Shown here: piece after piece, positions 1-8,812 of the stretch
Numbering within the stretch: the stretch's first letter is position 1
Layout of the letters: each line of letters starts with the position of its first letter
Assembly: GCA_021775425.1 (NCBI GenBank)
Contig: JAJFHX010000026.1
Coordinates: 1-64,000, forward strand
Origin: Hyphomicrobiales bacterium
GTDB lineage: Bacteria; Pseudomonadota; Alphaproteobacteria; Rhizobiales; HXMU1428-3
DNA length: 64,000 nt
Direction: 5' to 3'
Notes under the pieces: model-generated
Seen by the model: only the letters and a program-made list of their open reading frames with translations
What the model was told of the DNA's origin: nothing
Database searches by the model: none
Translations under genes and position numbers: made by a program

Positions 1-2
1 AA

Positions 3-248
3 ACTGCCAGGATTTATAAAAGCAATAGTCTGAGTAAAAAGGCTCCATTGATTAAAGTAAATATTGATGAATACGGAACTGGAAAATACCACCTCAGGGA
101 ACCGATTGAAGTCGTCCCCACATTTATCGTCATGAATAATGGCAAAGAGGTTGCCCGTCTGAAAGGCCTGGTCGATAAATTCTTGTTTCTGAGTTTTATA
201 AGAGATGCGGTTTTAAATGAAAAACAAGTCTCAAGCCGTCATAAATAA
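3..248 (+). CDS. Thioredoxin-fold protein, C-terminal part
   Basis: The 5' end lies outside the window; the frame is open from base 3 to the TAA at 246-248, leaving about 81 residues. The visible part has the second half of a thioredoxin fold: a strand, then the cis-proline motif VPTFIVMNNGKEVARLKG, then a closing helix. The Cys-x-x-Cys active site, if present, would lie upstream and cannot be judged. It resembles small SoxS/SoxW-like or periplasmic thioredoxins, but reductase activity is an inference. It ends 144 bp before the TRAP permease genes and may or may not share their transcript. Confidence 0.6.
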   Translation, partial: TARIYKSNSLSKKAPLIKVNIDEYGTGKYHLREPIEVVPTFIVMNNGKEVARLKGLVDKFLFLSFIRDAVLNEKQVSSRHK

Positions 249-392
249 AATTTGGCTCATAACTGAGAGTTGGCTAAACTGGCGCAAGTAATCTATATTA
301 TCCATTTGTTATAAAACAAAATTGTAGAGCAGGATCGCTTCTTCACAGCGGTAAAAATTGATTGCAGAGTTTGCGTAAAAGGTGTCAGTAAA

Positions 393-965
393 TTGCACAA
401 GCTGGTTCAGCGTATAGTCAAAAGAATTGACCATCTCAACAAGACCATTGGTGAAGCATTCATCTGGCTCATACCAGTGCTGATTGTTCTGCAATTTATT
501 TTTTTCCTGGCTGAAAAAATTTATCAATTTCCCTTCATCGAAATGCACCAGACTATGATCTTCCTGAATGGTGGAATGTTAATGATGGCGGTTGGCTATG
601 CCGCCTTAACAAATCATCACCTGAGATTTTCAAGAGCAGAAAAATTTTTTAATAAAAAAACAAAAGCCATAATCAATCTGCTAATCAGTTTCACCATCAT
701 GTTGCCATTGGCATTTGCTGTTTTTGGATATTCATCCACTTATCTCATCAATGGATGGCAGCAGCAAAATTCTTATTTTTTAGAACCGGTTTATAAAGCC
801 ATCATCCTTGTCTATGCCTACCTCATTGCATTAACAGCTCTCTCTGTCGCAGGTTCGGCAATCTTGTCACTGACGAAGCTCGAAGAAAGCGAACCGGATG
901 ATATGTCCGATCAAAATGGTGACCAGACGAAAGATATAGTCAGCCAGGGGAACAGCACAGAATAA
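393..965 (+). CDS. TRAP transporter small permease (DctQ-like)
   Basis: A 190-residue protein with four predicted membrane segments (roughly residues 22-42, 50-70, 92-113 and 132-158) and a charged C-terminal tail, which is the DctQ architecture of tripartite ATP-independent periplasmic transporters. The N-terminal amphipathic helix before the first segment also fits. The start is TTG with AGGTG eight bases upstream; no ATG exists in the open frame before it. The stop overlaps the start of the large permease by one base (TAATG), so the two are translationally coupled. The substrate cannot be inferred and no solute-binding protein gene is visible in the window. Confidence 0.72.
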   Translation: MHKLVQRIVKRIDHLNKTIGEAFIWLIPVLIVLQFIFFLAEKIYQFPFIEMHQTMIFLNGGMLMMAVGYAALTNHHLRFSRAEKFFNKKTKAIINLLISFTIMLPLAFAVFGYSSTYLINGWQQQNSYFLEPVYKAIILVYAYLIALTALSVAGSAILSLTKLEESEPDDMSDQNGDQTKDIVSQGNSTE

Positions 966-2758
966 TGGCTATCATTTCTGAATTACTGAACCCGCAGTCC
1001 TTGTGCCTTCTGATGGTGCTGACAATTTATTGTCTATATCTAACGGGCTTTCCAGCCGCATTTTGCATAGCCGGAACAGCCTTCGTTTTTGCGATTATCA
1101 GCATGCTGGCAGGCTTCATTGAACCAGATTTGCTTCACGCCATTCCGGAACAGTTTTACAGCATCATGACCAACAAAACGATGTTGGCAATTCCACCTCT
1201 CATATTCATGTGCCTGCTGCTGGAAAAAGTCCAATACAGTGAAACCCTGATCTCAGATTTGCAGACTATAAAATCTTTTCAGAAAAACAGAGCCGCCCGG
1301 CAAACCTTTATGCCGCTGATAGCATTTCTGACAGCATCTTCAGCAGGTGTCGCTACAGGAGTGCTGGCCGGTGGTCTGGTGATTGCCCTGTCATCATGGA
1401 CAAAACAAATCAATCAAACAAATGAAAATATGTCAGGATCTAACGACAAAACAACCGATAGCTTAACCGAGCATCAAAACAGTGAGCTTGCAGCACAATG
1501 GAGTAATCAGAATGCATCAGCTGCCTTGTCTTATCTCATCGCACCCTCACTCATCCTCATTCTGGTAGCTGATCAGATCAATGCCGGATTGGCCAATTCA
1601 ACAGCAGGGCAGGTCACTGATCTTAAAATGACTGACCTGTTCCTCGGCGCTTTTGTGCTGGCAATTTTTGTCCTGGCTTTCTACCTGGCCTACCATCTAT
1701 TAAAGAACTCAATGTCTGAAAGAAATTCAGCTGGATTAAACAATAAACCATCTGGCAAAGGTGAGAAAGAAGAGGGTAAGCCCGACGACTTACACCTAGA
1801 AGCTGAAGAACAAGTCGCAGCCCCCATAAACAAGCAAACTGTCAGTGAACTAAAAAATTTAGTAATAGAAATCCTCTCCATTCTGGCCGCGCCTTTGTTG
1901 TTTTCAATCACACTCATTGGCCTGCTCGGTTCAGGGTTCGCAGATATATCTGAAGTAGCGACCATTGGCGCACTCGCTGCCCTGATGCTAACGGCAACCT
2001 GGCTAAACCCTGCACTACGCAAGCTCGCATTTGCAGTCATCATCAGTTTTTATCTATTAATCCTGTTAAAATCATTTTTTGAACTAAAGATAACCACCCT
2101 TCAGACCAACCTGTTTGAAGCTGCAGCCCTGTTTCTTTCATTTGCCCTCATTGCAATTCTGGGCTTAGGCTTGTGGGAATTTTTTAAAACATGTTTCACG
2201 TATAAACGAGATGATGACACGTCCCCGATGAAAGAAGTGCTACAGCAAACATTGCTTCAGTCTTCAATGATCTTTGCCTTATTACTCTTGAGCTCAGTCT
2301 TCCTGTTGTTGATAAAGGGGCTGGAAACGGGACCGCTCATTCAGTCATGGTTGCTGAATATGCCCGGCGGAACACCCGTTGCAATTTTAGCGGCACTTAT
2401 ATCAATGCTATTTTTGGCGATGCTGTTACCACATCTGTTGGCCGTAATTCTGTTTGTTCCCATCATCACACCACAATTGACTGAGTTAACATTCAGCAAT
2501 GGTAATCTTGTGAACCCGTTATGGCTTGCCTTGTTGGTGGTCATGACACTGCAATTAGCCTATCTGCTCAGAAATAATAAAGCTCATCCCAGCCAAATTC
2601 CTCAAACCCAATCTGAGGAAGGCCCTGCTCTTACGAATGAGCCAAAAGTCACTTATCTGGCAAAACTTAAATGTCTGAGCCCTTATCTGTTCATCCATAT
2701 GATCGTGATGACCATCCTCTGGTTTTCACCAGAGCTACTTCAATTTATCGGGTTATAA
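965..2758 (+). CDS. TRAP transporter large permease (DctM-like), divergent
   Basis: A 597-residue polytopic membrane protein, much longer than the usual ~425 residues of DctM. Family-like stretches are seen in order: IPPLIFMCLLLEK near residue 76, an Ala/Gly-rich ASSAGVATGVLAGGL, SYLIAPSLILIL near 190, ISEVATIGALAALM near 325, and the Pro-rich LAVILFVPIITPQLT near the end. The extra length comes mainly from hydrophilic inserts (about residues 150-180, 245-300 and 535-565) rich in Asn, Lys, Glu and Ser. With DctQ it should form the membrane part of a sodium- or proton-driven importer. Assignment to DctM is fairly safe; substrate and functionality are not established. Confidence 0.7.
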   Translation: MAIISELLNPQSLCLLMVLTIYCLYLTGFPAAFCIAGTAFVFAIISMLAGFIEPDLLHAIPEQFYSIMTNKTMLAIPPLIFMCLLLEKVQYSETLISDLQTIKSFQKNRAARQTFMPLIAFLTASSAGVATGVLAGGLVIALSSWTKQINQTNENMSGSNDKTTDSLTEHQNSELAAQWSNQNASAALSYLIAPSLILILVADQINAGLANSTAGQVTDLKMTDLFLGAFVLAIFVLAFYLAYHLLKNSMSERNSAGLNNKPSGKGEKEEGKPDDLHLEAEEQVAAPINKQTVSELKNLVIEILSILAAPLLFSITLIGLLGSGFADISEVATIGALAALMLTATWLNPALRKLAFAVIISFYLLILLKSFFELKITTLQTNLFEAAALFLSFALIAILGLGLWEFFKTCFTYKRDDDTSPMKEVLQQTLLQSSMIFALLLLSSVFLLLIKGLETGPLIQSWLLNMPGGTPVAILAALISMLFLAMLLPHLLAVILFVPIITPQLTELTFSNGNLVNPLWLALLVVMTLQLAYLLRNNKAHPSQIPQTQSEEGPALTNEPKVTYLAKLKCLSPYLFIHMIVMTILWFSPELLQFIGL

Positions 2759-3093
2759 AATGAATTTGTTATTTAAATAACCTCCCGGAATCCACCAATT
2801 CATCCGAATGTACAATTTACCGCAACGAAGCCTGTGCCTGGGAATAGCTGAGCAATATGCAATATATGCCGCCTATAATTCATTGGATTGCCGTCATAAT
2901 ATAGAAAACAGGCAAATTAGGCTTGCAAACCCTCACTTAATGCTTGGGTTTTAATCCATCCTTCGTTAGTTTTAGGGCAAATTGATTTCACCAGCAAAAG
3001 AACGGGTTCACCCCGAAATGGAGACGCTTTGTGCGGCATCGTCGATCTTCTCAAAATCAGAATAAAACAAATCACCCGGTCGGGCGAGATCCC
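2759..3093. other. Spacer before hemH
   Basis: No convincing gene in this 335-bp spacer. A perfect TATAAT lies at 2874-2879 but without a good -35 box at the right distance. A weak hairpin (AAACCC at 2927-2932 with GGGTTT at 2946-2951) follows. The hemH frame is open upstream to a GTG at 3031, which I do not take as the start. Confidence 0.35.
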
Positions 3094-4122
3094 ATGGCAA
3101 ATGCACCAGAAGACCACCCTGAGATAAAGCCCAGAAAAGTCGGTGTCTTGCTGATTAATCTCGGCACACCCGACGCGACTGACTATTGGTCAATGCGTCG
3201 TTATTTGAAAGAGTTTCTGTCAGACAAGCGAGTGATAGAGGCCAACAGAATTATCTGGTGGTTTATCCTTAATGTGATCATTCTCACCAAACGCCCCTTT
3301 TCATCAGGTGAAGCGTATAAATCAATCTGGAACAATGAAAAAAAAGAAAGCCCGTTAAAAACCATCAGTCGCAGTCAGTGTGAAAAAATCACCAGCGATC
3401 TGAGCAAACATCCGGACGTCGTCGTTGACTGGGCCATGCGTTACGGCAACCCTTCAACCCGGGCAGGAATTGAAAATCTGAAACAGCAGGGCTGTGACAG
3501 GATCTTATTGTTCCCGCTCTATCCGCAATATGCAGCAGCAACAACGGCCACGGCCTGCGACAAAGCTTTTGATGAGCTAAAGGAAATGCGCTGGCAACCA
3601 ACCATTCGCGTCGTTCCCCCTTATTATGACGATAAAGATTATATCGAAGCACTGGCCGATTCCATTCAGGATCATATCGCCGAACTCGAATGGATTCCTG
3701 AAGTGGTGATCACCTCTTACCATGGCTTGCCACAAAGATATTTTGATGCCGGTGACCCATATCATTGTCACTGCTATAAAACCACAAGATTGCTGCGCGA
3801 GCGCATCGGTTGGAGCGAAGAGAAACTTCGTCTCACTTTTCAATCTAGGTTTGGCAAAGAAGAATGGCTCCAGCCCTACACGGACAAAACCATCGAACAG
3901 CTGGCTAAAGATGGTGTGAAAAACATCGCCGTTGTCTGTCCCGGCTTTTCCTCTGATTGTGTTGAAACACTCGAGGAAATCGCCATTGAAGCGGGCGAAA
4001 TATTTAAAGAGCACGGCGGCAAAAATTTCACGCTCATTCCCTGCCTGAATGATACACCAGACAGCATCAGAGTGCTTTCAGGGTTGATAAAAAATGAATT
4101 GCGCGGCTGGGTCACAGATTAA
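3094..4122 (+). CDS. hemH: Ferrochelatase
   Basis: Inserts ferrous iron into protoporphyrin IX, the last step of protoheme synthesis, at the inner face of the membrane. The 342-residue product begins its fold at KVGVLLINLGTPD and carries the catalytic His in TSYHGLPQRYF (His210) and the conserved acidic motif DCVETLEEIAIE (Glu291). The Cys-rich stretch DPYHCHCYKTTRLL lies just after the His motif. I chose the ATG at 3094 because family members begin shortly before the LINLGTP motif; an in-frame GTG at 3031 would add 21 unrelated residues. It stands alone, with 124 bp before the next gene. Confidence 0.93.
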   Translation: MANAPEDHPEIKPRKVGVLLINLGTPDATDYWSMRRYLKEFLSDKRVIEANRIIWWFILNVIILTKRPFSSGEAYKSIWNNEKKESPLKTISRSQCEKITSDLSKHPDVVVDWAMRYGNPSTRAGIENLKQQGCDRILLFPLYPQYAAATTATACDKAFDELKEMRWQPTIRVVPPYYDDKDYIEALADSIQDHIAELEWIPEVVITSYHGLPQRYFDAGDPYHCHCYKTTRLLRERIGWSEEKLRLTFQSRFGKEEWLQPYTDKTIEQLAKDGVKNIAVVCPGFSSDCVETLEEIAIEAGEIFKEHGGKNFTLIPCLNDTPDSIRVLSGLIKNELRGWVTD

Positions 4123-4246
4123 CCAATAAAACACAATAAAAACAACGAACTAAAATTACAAACTTTTAATCAATTCATGAATTACTATATGTTATACAGG
4201 GTTTAATCGTTCTTAAAGAGCGCTTCTAGCATAAGGATAGGTTGTT

Positions 4247-5197
4247 ATGGGAATTGATGTATTTTTGATTGTGATGGTGCTGTTCGTACTCGCCGTCATC
4301 TATTCAGGTGTTGTAGTTGTTCCTCAGGGCTATAATTACACAGTCGAACGTTTTGGCCGCTATACCAAATCTTTAAAACCGGGCCTTTCTCTCATCTTAC
4401 CGTTTATCGATCAGATCGGTCATAAAGTGAATATGATGGAACAGGTCCTTGATGTCCCAAGCCAGGAAATCATCACCAAAGATAACGCCATGGTCCGTGT
4501 GGACGGGGTCAATTTCTTCCAGGTGCTCGATGCTGCACAGTCGTCCTATGAAGTAAACTATCTTGAAAATGCAATTCTTAATCTGACCATGACCAACATC
4601 AGAACAGTGATGGGGTCGATGGATCTCGATCAATTGCTCTCTAACCGCGATGAAATTAACGCCCGTCTGTTGCACATTGTAGATGAGGCAACAAATCCAT
4701 GGGGCGTGAAAGTCACCAGAATAGAGATCAAAGACATCGAGCCACCGACAGACCTTGTTGATGCCATGGCCCGCCAGATGAAAGCTGAACGTTTAAAACG
4801 TGCTGCCATTCTGGAATCAGAAGGACTGCGCCAGTCTGAAATTCTGAAAGCCGAAGGTGAAAAACAGGCAATGGTCCTCGAAGCCGAAGGCAGAAAAGAA
4901 GCCGCATTCAGAGATGCCGAAGCCAGAGAGCGGGCCGCTGAAGCTGAAGCAAAAGCTACACAAATGGTCTCTGTCGCCATTGCTGAGGGCGATGTGCAAG
5001 CCATCAACTACTTCGTCGCGACTAAATATGTTGAAGCACTGAAAGATATTGCCACTTCACCGAACCAGAAAGTCCTGATGATGCCGCTTGAAGCCTCATC
5101 TGTCATCGGCTCAGTTGCCGGCATTGCAGAGCTTGCCAAAGAAGCATTTAGTGATAATAAACGAGGCAAAGGAACAGGCAGCGTCCCAAAAACTTAA
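4247..5197 (+). CDS. qmcA: SPFH/band 7 membrane protein QmcA
   Basis: A 316-residue stomatin/prohibitin-family protein. It has one N-terminal membrane anchor (residues ~4-25) followed by the SPFH domain starting [18 protein letters not shown] long Ala/Glu/Lys coiled-coil follows at about residues 180-240 (repeats of the type [11 protein letters not shown]), then a C-terminal segment with [15 protein letters not shown]. The sequence closely follows E. coli QmcA through most of its length. Such proteins form large membrane-bound cages linked to FtsH protease control; that role is family knowledge. It pairs with the NfeD gene 72 bp downstream, the classic partner. Confidence 0.88.
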   Translation: MGIDVFLIVMVLFVLAVIYSGVVVVPQGYNYTVERFGRYTKSLKPGLSLILPFIDQIGHKVNMMEQVLDVPSQEIITKDNAMVRVDGVNFFQVLDAAQSSYEVNYLENAILNLTMTNIRTVMGSMDLDQLLSNRDEINARLLHIVDEATNPWGVKVTRIEIKDIEPPTDLVDAMARQMKAERLKRAAILESEGLRQSEILKAEGEKQAMVLEAEGRKEAAFRDAEARERAAEAEAKATQMVSVAIAEGDVQAINYFVATKYVEALKDIATSPNQKVLMMPLEASSVIGSVAGIAELAKEAFSDNKRGKGTGSVPKT

Positions 5198-5269
5198 AAG
5201 AAAGTCCAGTCCGGTTTAATTAAATCGCATGTTTACTCTATGTATTGTCAATTATGATGAAGGCAAACT

Positions 5270-5728
5270 ATGGAATATATTTTAGCATATATGATGAGCA
5301 TTGGCCCCTGGAGCTGGCTGATTGTGGGCCTTGTTTTCCTTGGGCTTGAAGTCCTGCTGCCTGGTACATTCATCCTGTTGTGGATTGGCGTGGCCGCAAT
5401 TATCACGGGTCTGCTATCCTTTATTCTGCCCATTGGAATACAGTCGCAATTGGTCATATTTGCAATTGGCTCAGTGATCGCTGTGTTTTTGGGTCGAAAA
5501 TATTTCACAGCAAACTTCCACCCGTCAGATCGTCCCTTACTCAACCAGCGTGCTGCCCAGCTCATCGGCCAGACCTACAAAGTCAGCGAACCGATCGTTA
5601 ACGGCAAAGGCAAAGTGAAAATAGGAGACAGCCAGTGGATGGTGACCGGCCCAGATGCAGACCTGGGGGTAAATGTTACAGTAACATCGGTTAAAGGAAA
5701 CCGGCTTATCGTCGAGTTAGCTGAATAG
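5270..5728 (+). CDS. NfeD-family membrane protein (QmcA partner)
   Basis: A 152-residue protein with two to three N-terminal membrane segments (about residues 10-75) followed by a soluble domain that fits an OB fold (from about residue 95, GQTYKVSEPIVNGKGKVKIG to the C-terminus). This is the short NfeD type (like E. coli YbbJ) without the serine-protease domain. NfeD proteins are usually encoded beside SPFH proteins and are thought to act with them in membrane quality control. A strong bidirectional terminator follows 22 bp after the stop, so qmcA-nfeD is a two-gene unit. Confidence 0.85.
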   Translation: MEYILAYMMSIGPWSWLIVGLVFLGLEVLLPGTFILLWIGVAAIITGLLSFILPIGIQSQLVIFAIGSVIAVFLGRKYFTANFHPSDRPLLNQRAAQLIGQTYKVSEPIVNGKGKVKIGDSQWMVTGPDADLGVNVTVTSVKGNRLIVELAE

Positions 5729-5750
5729 CTGGTACCTGATACAAAAAAGA

Positions 5751-5781
5751 AAAACCCCGCTAATACTGTTAGCGGGGTTTT
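5751..5781. terminator. Bidirectional intrinsic terminator between nfeD and sseA
   Basis: A perfect 13-bp stem, AAAACCCCGCTAA (5751-5763) with TTAGCGGGGTTTT (5769-5781), and a 5-base loop. There is a T run on the plus strand and an A-rich left flank giving a T run on the minus strand. It sits between convergent genes. Confidence 0.9.
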
Positions 5782-5818
5782 ATTTGTTAAAGCTAGTCTA
5801 TCAATTTATGAAACCGCT

Positions 5819-6673
5819 TTACCCCGTCGCAACAGGCAATTGCGTATTCACACCCCATTCAGCCCATGAGCCATCATAAAGCCTGTGGTTATCATGACCA
5901 ATCTGAGATAGTGCCAGAAGTGGCACAGCTGCCGTGATACCAGAGCCACAAGTGGTGATAACTGGTTTATCAAGATCGATGCCGGCATCAAGGAACACTT
6001 CACGAATGTCGTCATTATTTTTAAAGCTGCCATCCTGATAAAGAAAATCAGTCCGTGGGATATTGATGGAATTCGGGATATGCCCACGCCGTACACCCGG
6101 GCGCGGTTCTTCCTCTAATCCTTTAAAACGATTAGACGGCCGTGCATCAATAATCTGTGGCACACCATTTTTATAGGCCAGCAGAACATCATCAACCGAA
6201 GCAATAAGGTCTTCATTGATACGAGCGGTAAAATGTTGTTCAAGACGAGGGCGATGCGGGTAGTCATCAATCGGTCGGTTCTCGTCAGTCCATTTACGCA
6301 TCCCGCCATTCAGTACATAAACCTTGCTGACGCCCATCGCTCTAAACATCCACCACGCTCTGGCCGCACTGAAAAGATCAAGATGATCATAAACAACAAT
6401 CGTCATATCATCGCCAATACCAAGCCGGCGCATACGCGAAGAAAATTTAATAGGATTTGGCAACATATGTGGGATCGTCGTCGTCAGATCACTGATGTCA
6501 TCAATATCAAAAAATAACGCGTTAGGAATATGCTCTTCAAGATATTGTTGACGGGCATCTGTAAGTGTTGTCGGTAAATACCATGTCGCATCAAACACAA
6601 CGACTTTCGGGTCTCCCAACCGATCATTTAACCAGTCGGTCTCAACTAGCCAAGAATTTTGTTCTGGTTCCAT
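5819..6673 (-). CDS. sseA: 3-mercaptopyruvate (thiosulfate) sulfurtransferase
   Basis: Transfers sulfur from 3-mercaptopyruvate (or thiosulfate) to an acceptor such as cyanide or a thiol in the cytoplasm. The 284-residue product has tandem rhodanese domains; the second carries the active-site Cys (about residue 242) in the loop TTCGSGITA, which matches the mercaptopyruvate-type CGSGVTA rather than the CRKGVTA of strict thiosulfate rhodaneses. The start is the ATG at 6673, with GGAG upstream; a further in-frame ATG would add 14 residues not typical of the family. It is followed on the same strand by no other gene and is read away from cysK's side. Confidence 0.88.
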   Translation of the reverse strand: MEPEQNSWLVETDWLNDRLGDPKVVVFDATWYLPTTLTDARQQYLEEHIPNALFFDIDDISDLTTTIPHMLPNPIKFSSRMRRLGIGDDMTIVVYDHLDLFSAARAWWMFRAMGVSKVYVLNGGMRKWTDENRPIDDYPHRPRLEQHFTARINEDLIASVDDVLLAYKNGVPQIIDARPSNRFKGLEEEPRPGVRRGHIPNSINIPRTDFLYQDGSFKNNDDIREVFLDAGIDLDKPVITTCGSGITAAVPLLALSQIGHDNHRLYDGSWAEWGVNTQLPVATG

Positions 6674-6818
6674 TACTCTGTTGCATCTCCAGTGCCACAA
6701 TAAATCTAAACTCATAGAGCAACGTGAATTTAGGTGAAGGTCAAGACATGATTGAATAAAATAAGCAATTTGCCCGCATTTTTATAGAACTCATCCAGAA
6801 TTCGTCCTGATTAATTGT

Positions 6819-7895
6819 TTAATCAATAAAAACTGAAGGAATATCAGAACCCATACCTGTTGAGCCATCTGCGTTTTCACCAGCCATTCCACCCGCCATC
6901 CAGGGGGGTGAAGGCAGTTGCTTTTCAGCTAAAAATTGAGGGTTAAAAATCTTGCTGGCATATCTGTTACCATAGTCGCAAAGCACTGTGACAATCGTAT
7001 GGCCTGGTCCCATCTCTTTCGCCATTTCAATCGCGCCGCCAATATTAATTCCGGTAGACCCGCCAAGGCAGAGCCCTTCTTCCTGAGTTAAATCAAAAAT
7101 AATCTTAAGCGCATCCCTGTCATGAATTTGATACCCCTGATCCACAACAATATCTTTCAGGTTTTCAGTGACACGGCCTTGCCCAATCCCCTCGGTGATA
7201 GAATCCCCTGAAGATTTCAGCTCTCCGTTCATAAAGTAATTAAAGATTGCAGAACCAAATGGGTCCGCTACACCAATCTGCACATCTTGTCTGCGCTCCT
7301 TAAGAGCAATGGACATACCGCCCAAAGTGCCACCCGTCCCAACAGCACAAATAAATCCGTCAAGCTTACCCTCGGTTTGTTCCCAGACTTCAGGGGCCGT
7401 CGTTTCAATATGGGCAAGCCGGTTATCCGTATTATCAAATTGATTGGCCCAAAGCGCACCGTTCGGTAAAGAACCGGCAAGTGTTTCGGCCAGCCGGCCA
7501 GAATATTTAATATAGTTATTCGGATTCTTATAAGGGACAGCCGGCACTTCTATGAGTTCAGCCCCAAGCATACGAATGGCAGATTTTTTCTCTTCTGATT
7601 GCGTTTCAGGAATAACGATCACCGATTTGTACCCAAGTGCCTGTCCGACAACCGTCAGGCCAATACCGGTATTCCCGGCCGTCCCTTCAACAATTGTTCC
7701 ACCCGGACGCAAAATTCCGGATTTTTCAGCACCCCTGATAATAGAAAGCGCCGCTCTGTCCTTAACAGACTGACCTGGGTTTAAAAATTCAGCCTTTCCC
7801 AAAATGGTACAACCGGTCAGTTCTGAAGCTTTTCTTAGCTTGATCAGCGGTGTATTTCCAACCGCATCAGCGGCATTCATTTTAAAATTCATCAT
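6819..7895 (-). CDS. cysK: Cysteine synthase A-type O-acetylserine sulfhydrylase
   Basis: A pyridoxal-phosphate enzyme that makes L-cysteine from O-acetylserine and sulfide. The 358-residue product has the PLP lysine in NPGQSVKDRAA (Lys45), the substrate loop EGTAGNTGIGL and the phosphate-binding GTGGTLGG. The C-terminal GGSTGINIGG is also typical. It belongs to the longer alphaproteobacterial subgroup (340-350 residues), with a C-terminal extension past the usual end near KIFNPQFL. Two adjacent ATG codons open the frame. It lies upstream of sseA on the same strand (145 bp), giving a small sulfur-metabolism neighbourhood. A cystathionine beta-synthase-like activity cannot be excluded by sequence. 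Confidence 0.85.
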   Translation of the reverse strand: MMNFKMNAADAVGNTPLIKLRKASELTGCTILGKAEFLNPGQSVKDRAALSIIRGAEKSGILRPGGTIVEGTAGNTGIGLTVVGQALGYKSVIVIPETQSEEKKSAIRMLGAELIEVPAVPYKNPNNYIKYSGRLAETLAGSLPNGALWANQFDNTDNRLAHIETTAPEVWEQTEGKLDGFICAVGTGGTLGGMSIALKERRQDVQIGVADPFGSAIFNYFMNGELKSSGDSITEGIGQGRVTENLKDIVVDQGYQIHDRDALKIIFDLTQEEGLCLGGSTGINIGGAIEMAKEMGPGHTIVTVLCDYGNRYASKIFNPQFLAEKQLPSPPWMAGGMAGENADGSTGMGSDIPSVFID

Positions 7896-8111
7896 TCAAC
7901 AGGCATCCAAAGGCTTCTAAATTAACAGGGAAACTAAGCTATAACTTACTTAAACCGGGTAAAAAACCCTATATCAATCAAATACAATTCTCAACGACTT
8001 ATCGCAACAAATCATTCACATCTCTAAATGAACTAAGCAGAAGAGCTGCTGGCATGCCCATTGCTTCGTAGAAGATAGATTTTAAATAAGTGTAACAAAT
8101 TGAGAATTACA

Positions 8112-8261
8112 ATGTTGAGCCTGATTAAATTTATCATACTAGCTGGTGTCATGTGGTTTATGGCAGCCCTTTGGATAGATAGTGGTGGGGACTCAAAGTA
8201 CATCTGGATGACACTGATCCCGGTCATCTACCTGCTATGTCTTAACATGCTCAAGGATTAA
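8112..8261 (+). CDS. Small predicted membrane protein, 49 residues
   Basis: An ATG-started frame of 49 codons beginning MLSLIKFIILAGVMWFMAAL and ending in a hydrophobic run plus NMLKD. Two membrane helices are predicted (about residues 4-21 and 29-45), separated by the short polar turn WIDSGGDSKY. The upstream ribosome-binding signal is weak (GAGAA about 8 bases before). A clean hairpin with a T run at 8332-8362 lies downstream on the same strand, which supports a real short transcript. I recognise no family. Composition alone could produce such a frame, so confidence is moderate. Confidence 0.42.
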   Translation: MLSLIKFIILAGVMWFMAALWIDSGGDSKYIWMTLIPVIYLLCLNMLKD

Positions 8262-8331
8262 TCTAGACGATAGCTCTCAAAGAGCAGATCATTGACACGT
8301 GATCAATGCAACGATGATAAAAGCCAAACTT

Positions 8332-8362
8332 AAAACGACACATTATTTGTGTCGTTTTTTTT
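8332..8362 (+). terminator. Intrinsic terminator
   Basis: Perfect 11-bp stem AAAACGACACA (8332-8342) with TGTGTCGTTTT (8348-8358), a 5-base loop and a run of eight T. It would end the transcript of the 49-residue gene upstream. Confidence 0.8.
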
Positions 8363-8500
8363 ACAATTAAAGCTTGTCTTCTTTTTAAAAAATGTGCAAA
8401 AAGACTTTTGCATAATGAGGAATCAGTTTTCTGGTGAATGAATAAAACCAAAAAACGCAGAAAACCTCACGAAAGCATGCATTACTTCTCTGTTTAGCTC

Positions 8501-8529
8501 TTGCCAGAACGGTGCCTCATCGTTATAAG
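8501..8529 (+). promoter_or_regulatory. Sigma-70-type promoter for tRNA-Leu
   Basis: TTGCCA (8501-8506), 17-base spacer, TATAAG (8524-8529): five of six matches in each box. The mature tRNA starts about 55 bases after the expected start site. The rest of 8363-8500 shows no gene. Confidence 0.6.
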
Positions 8530-8590
8530 GCTGGCTTCGAGTTATTTTATACGTTCTATCTTTTGACGAATTTGAAAATATAGAACATAT

Positions 8591-8675
<85 letters not shown>

Positions 8676-8686
8676 TTCATTGTTAA

Positions 8687-8710
8687 GCGCTTTTTTCAGA
8701 AGCGCCTTTT
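8687..8710 (+). terminator. Terminator after tRNA-Leu
   Basis: Short stem GCGCTT (8687-8692) with AAGCGC (8700-8705), followed by CTTTT. It lies 11 bases after the tRNA end. Confidence 0.55.
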
Positions 8711-8749
8711 CAATTTAAAGACGCCGTAAAAACAACGAAAAAGTTGTCT

Positions 8750-8777
8750 TTGTACTTTTAAGAGGCCCCGTTATAAT
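8750..8777 (+). promoter_or_regulatory. Promoter for tig
   Basis: TTGTAC (8750-8755), 16-base spacer and a perfect TATAAT (8772-8777), about 30 bases before the expected start of the tig reading frame. Confidence 0.6.
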
Positions 8778-8812
8778 GGCGCATGGGGTAACAGAAAATG
8801 GGTTGATGCAGC

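Noticed and set aside
3031-3093. GTG start giving a 363-residue ferrochelatase
   Set aside because: The added residues have no family similarity and the ATG at 3094 gives the normal length.
3577-4014. Long minus-strand frames inside hemH, tig, lon and dnaE
   Set aside because: They lie opposite strongly recognised genes, have no family features and are explained as shadows of codon bias.
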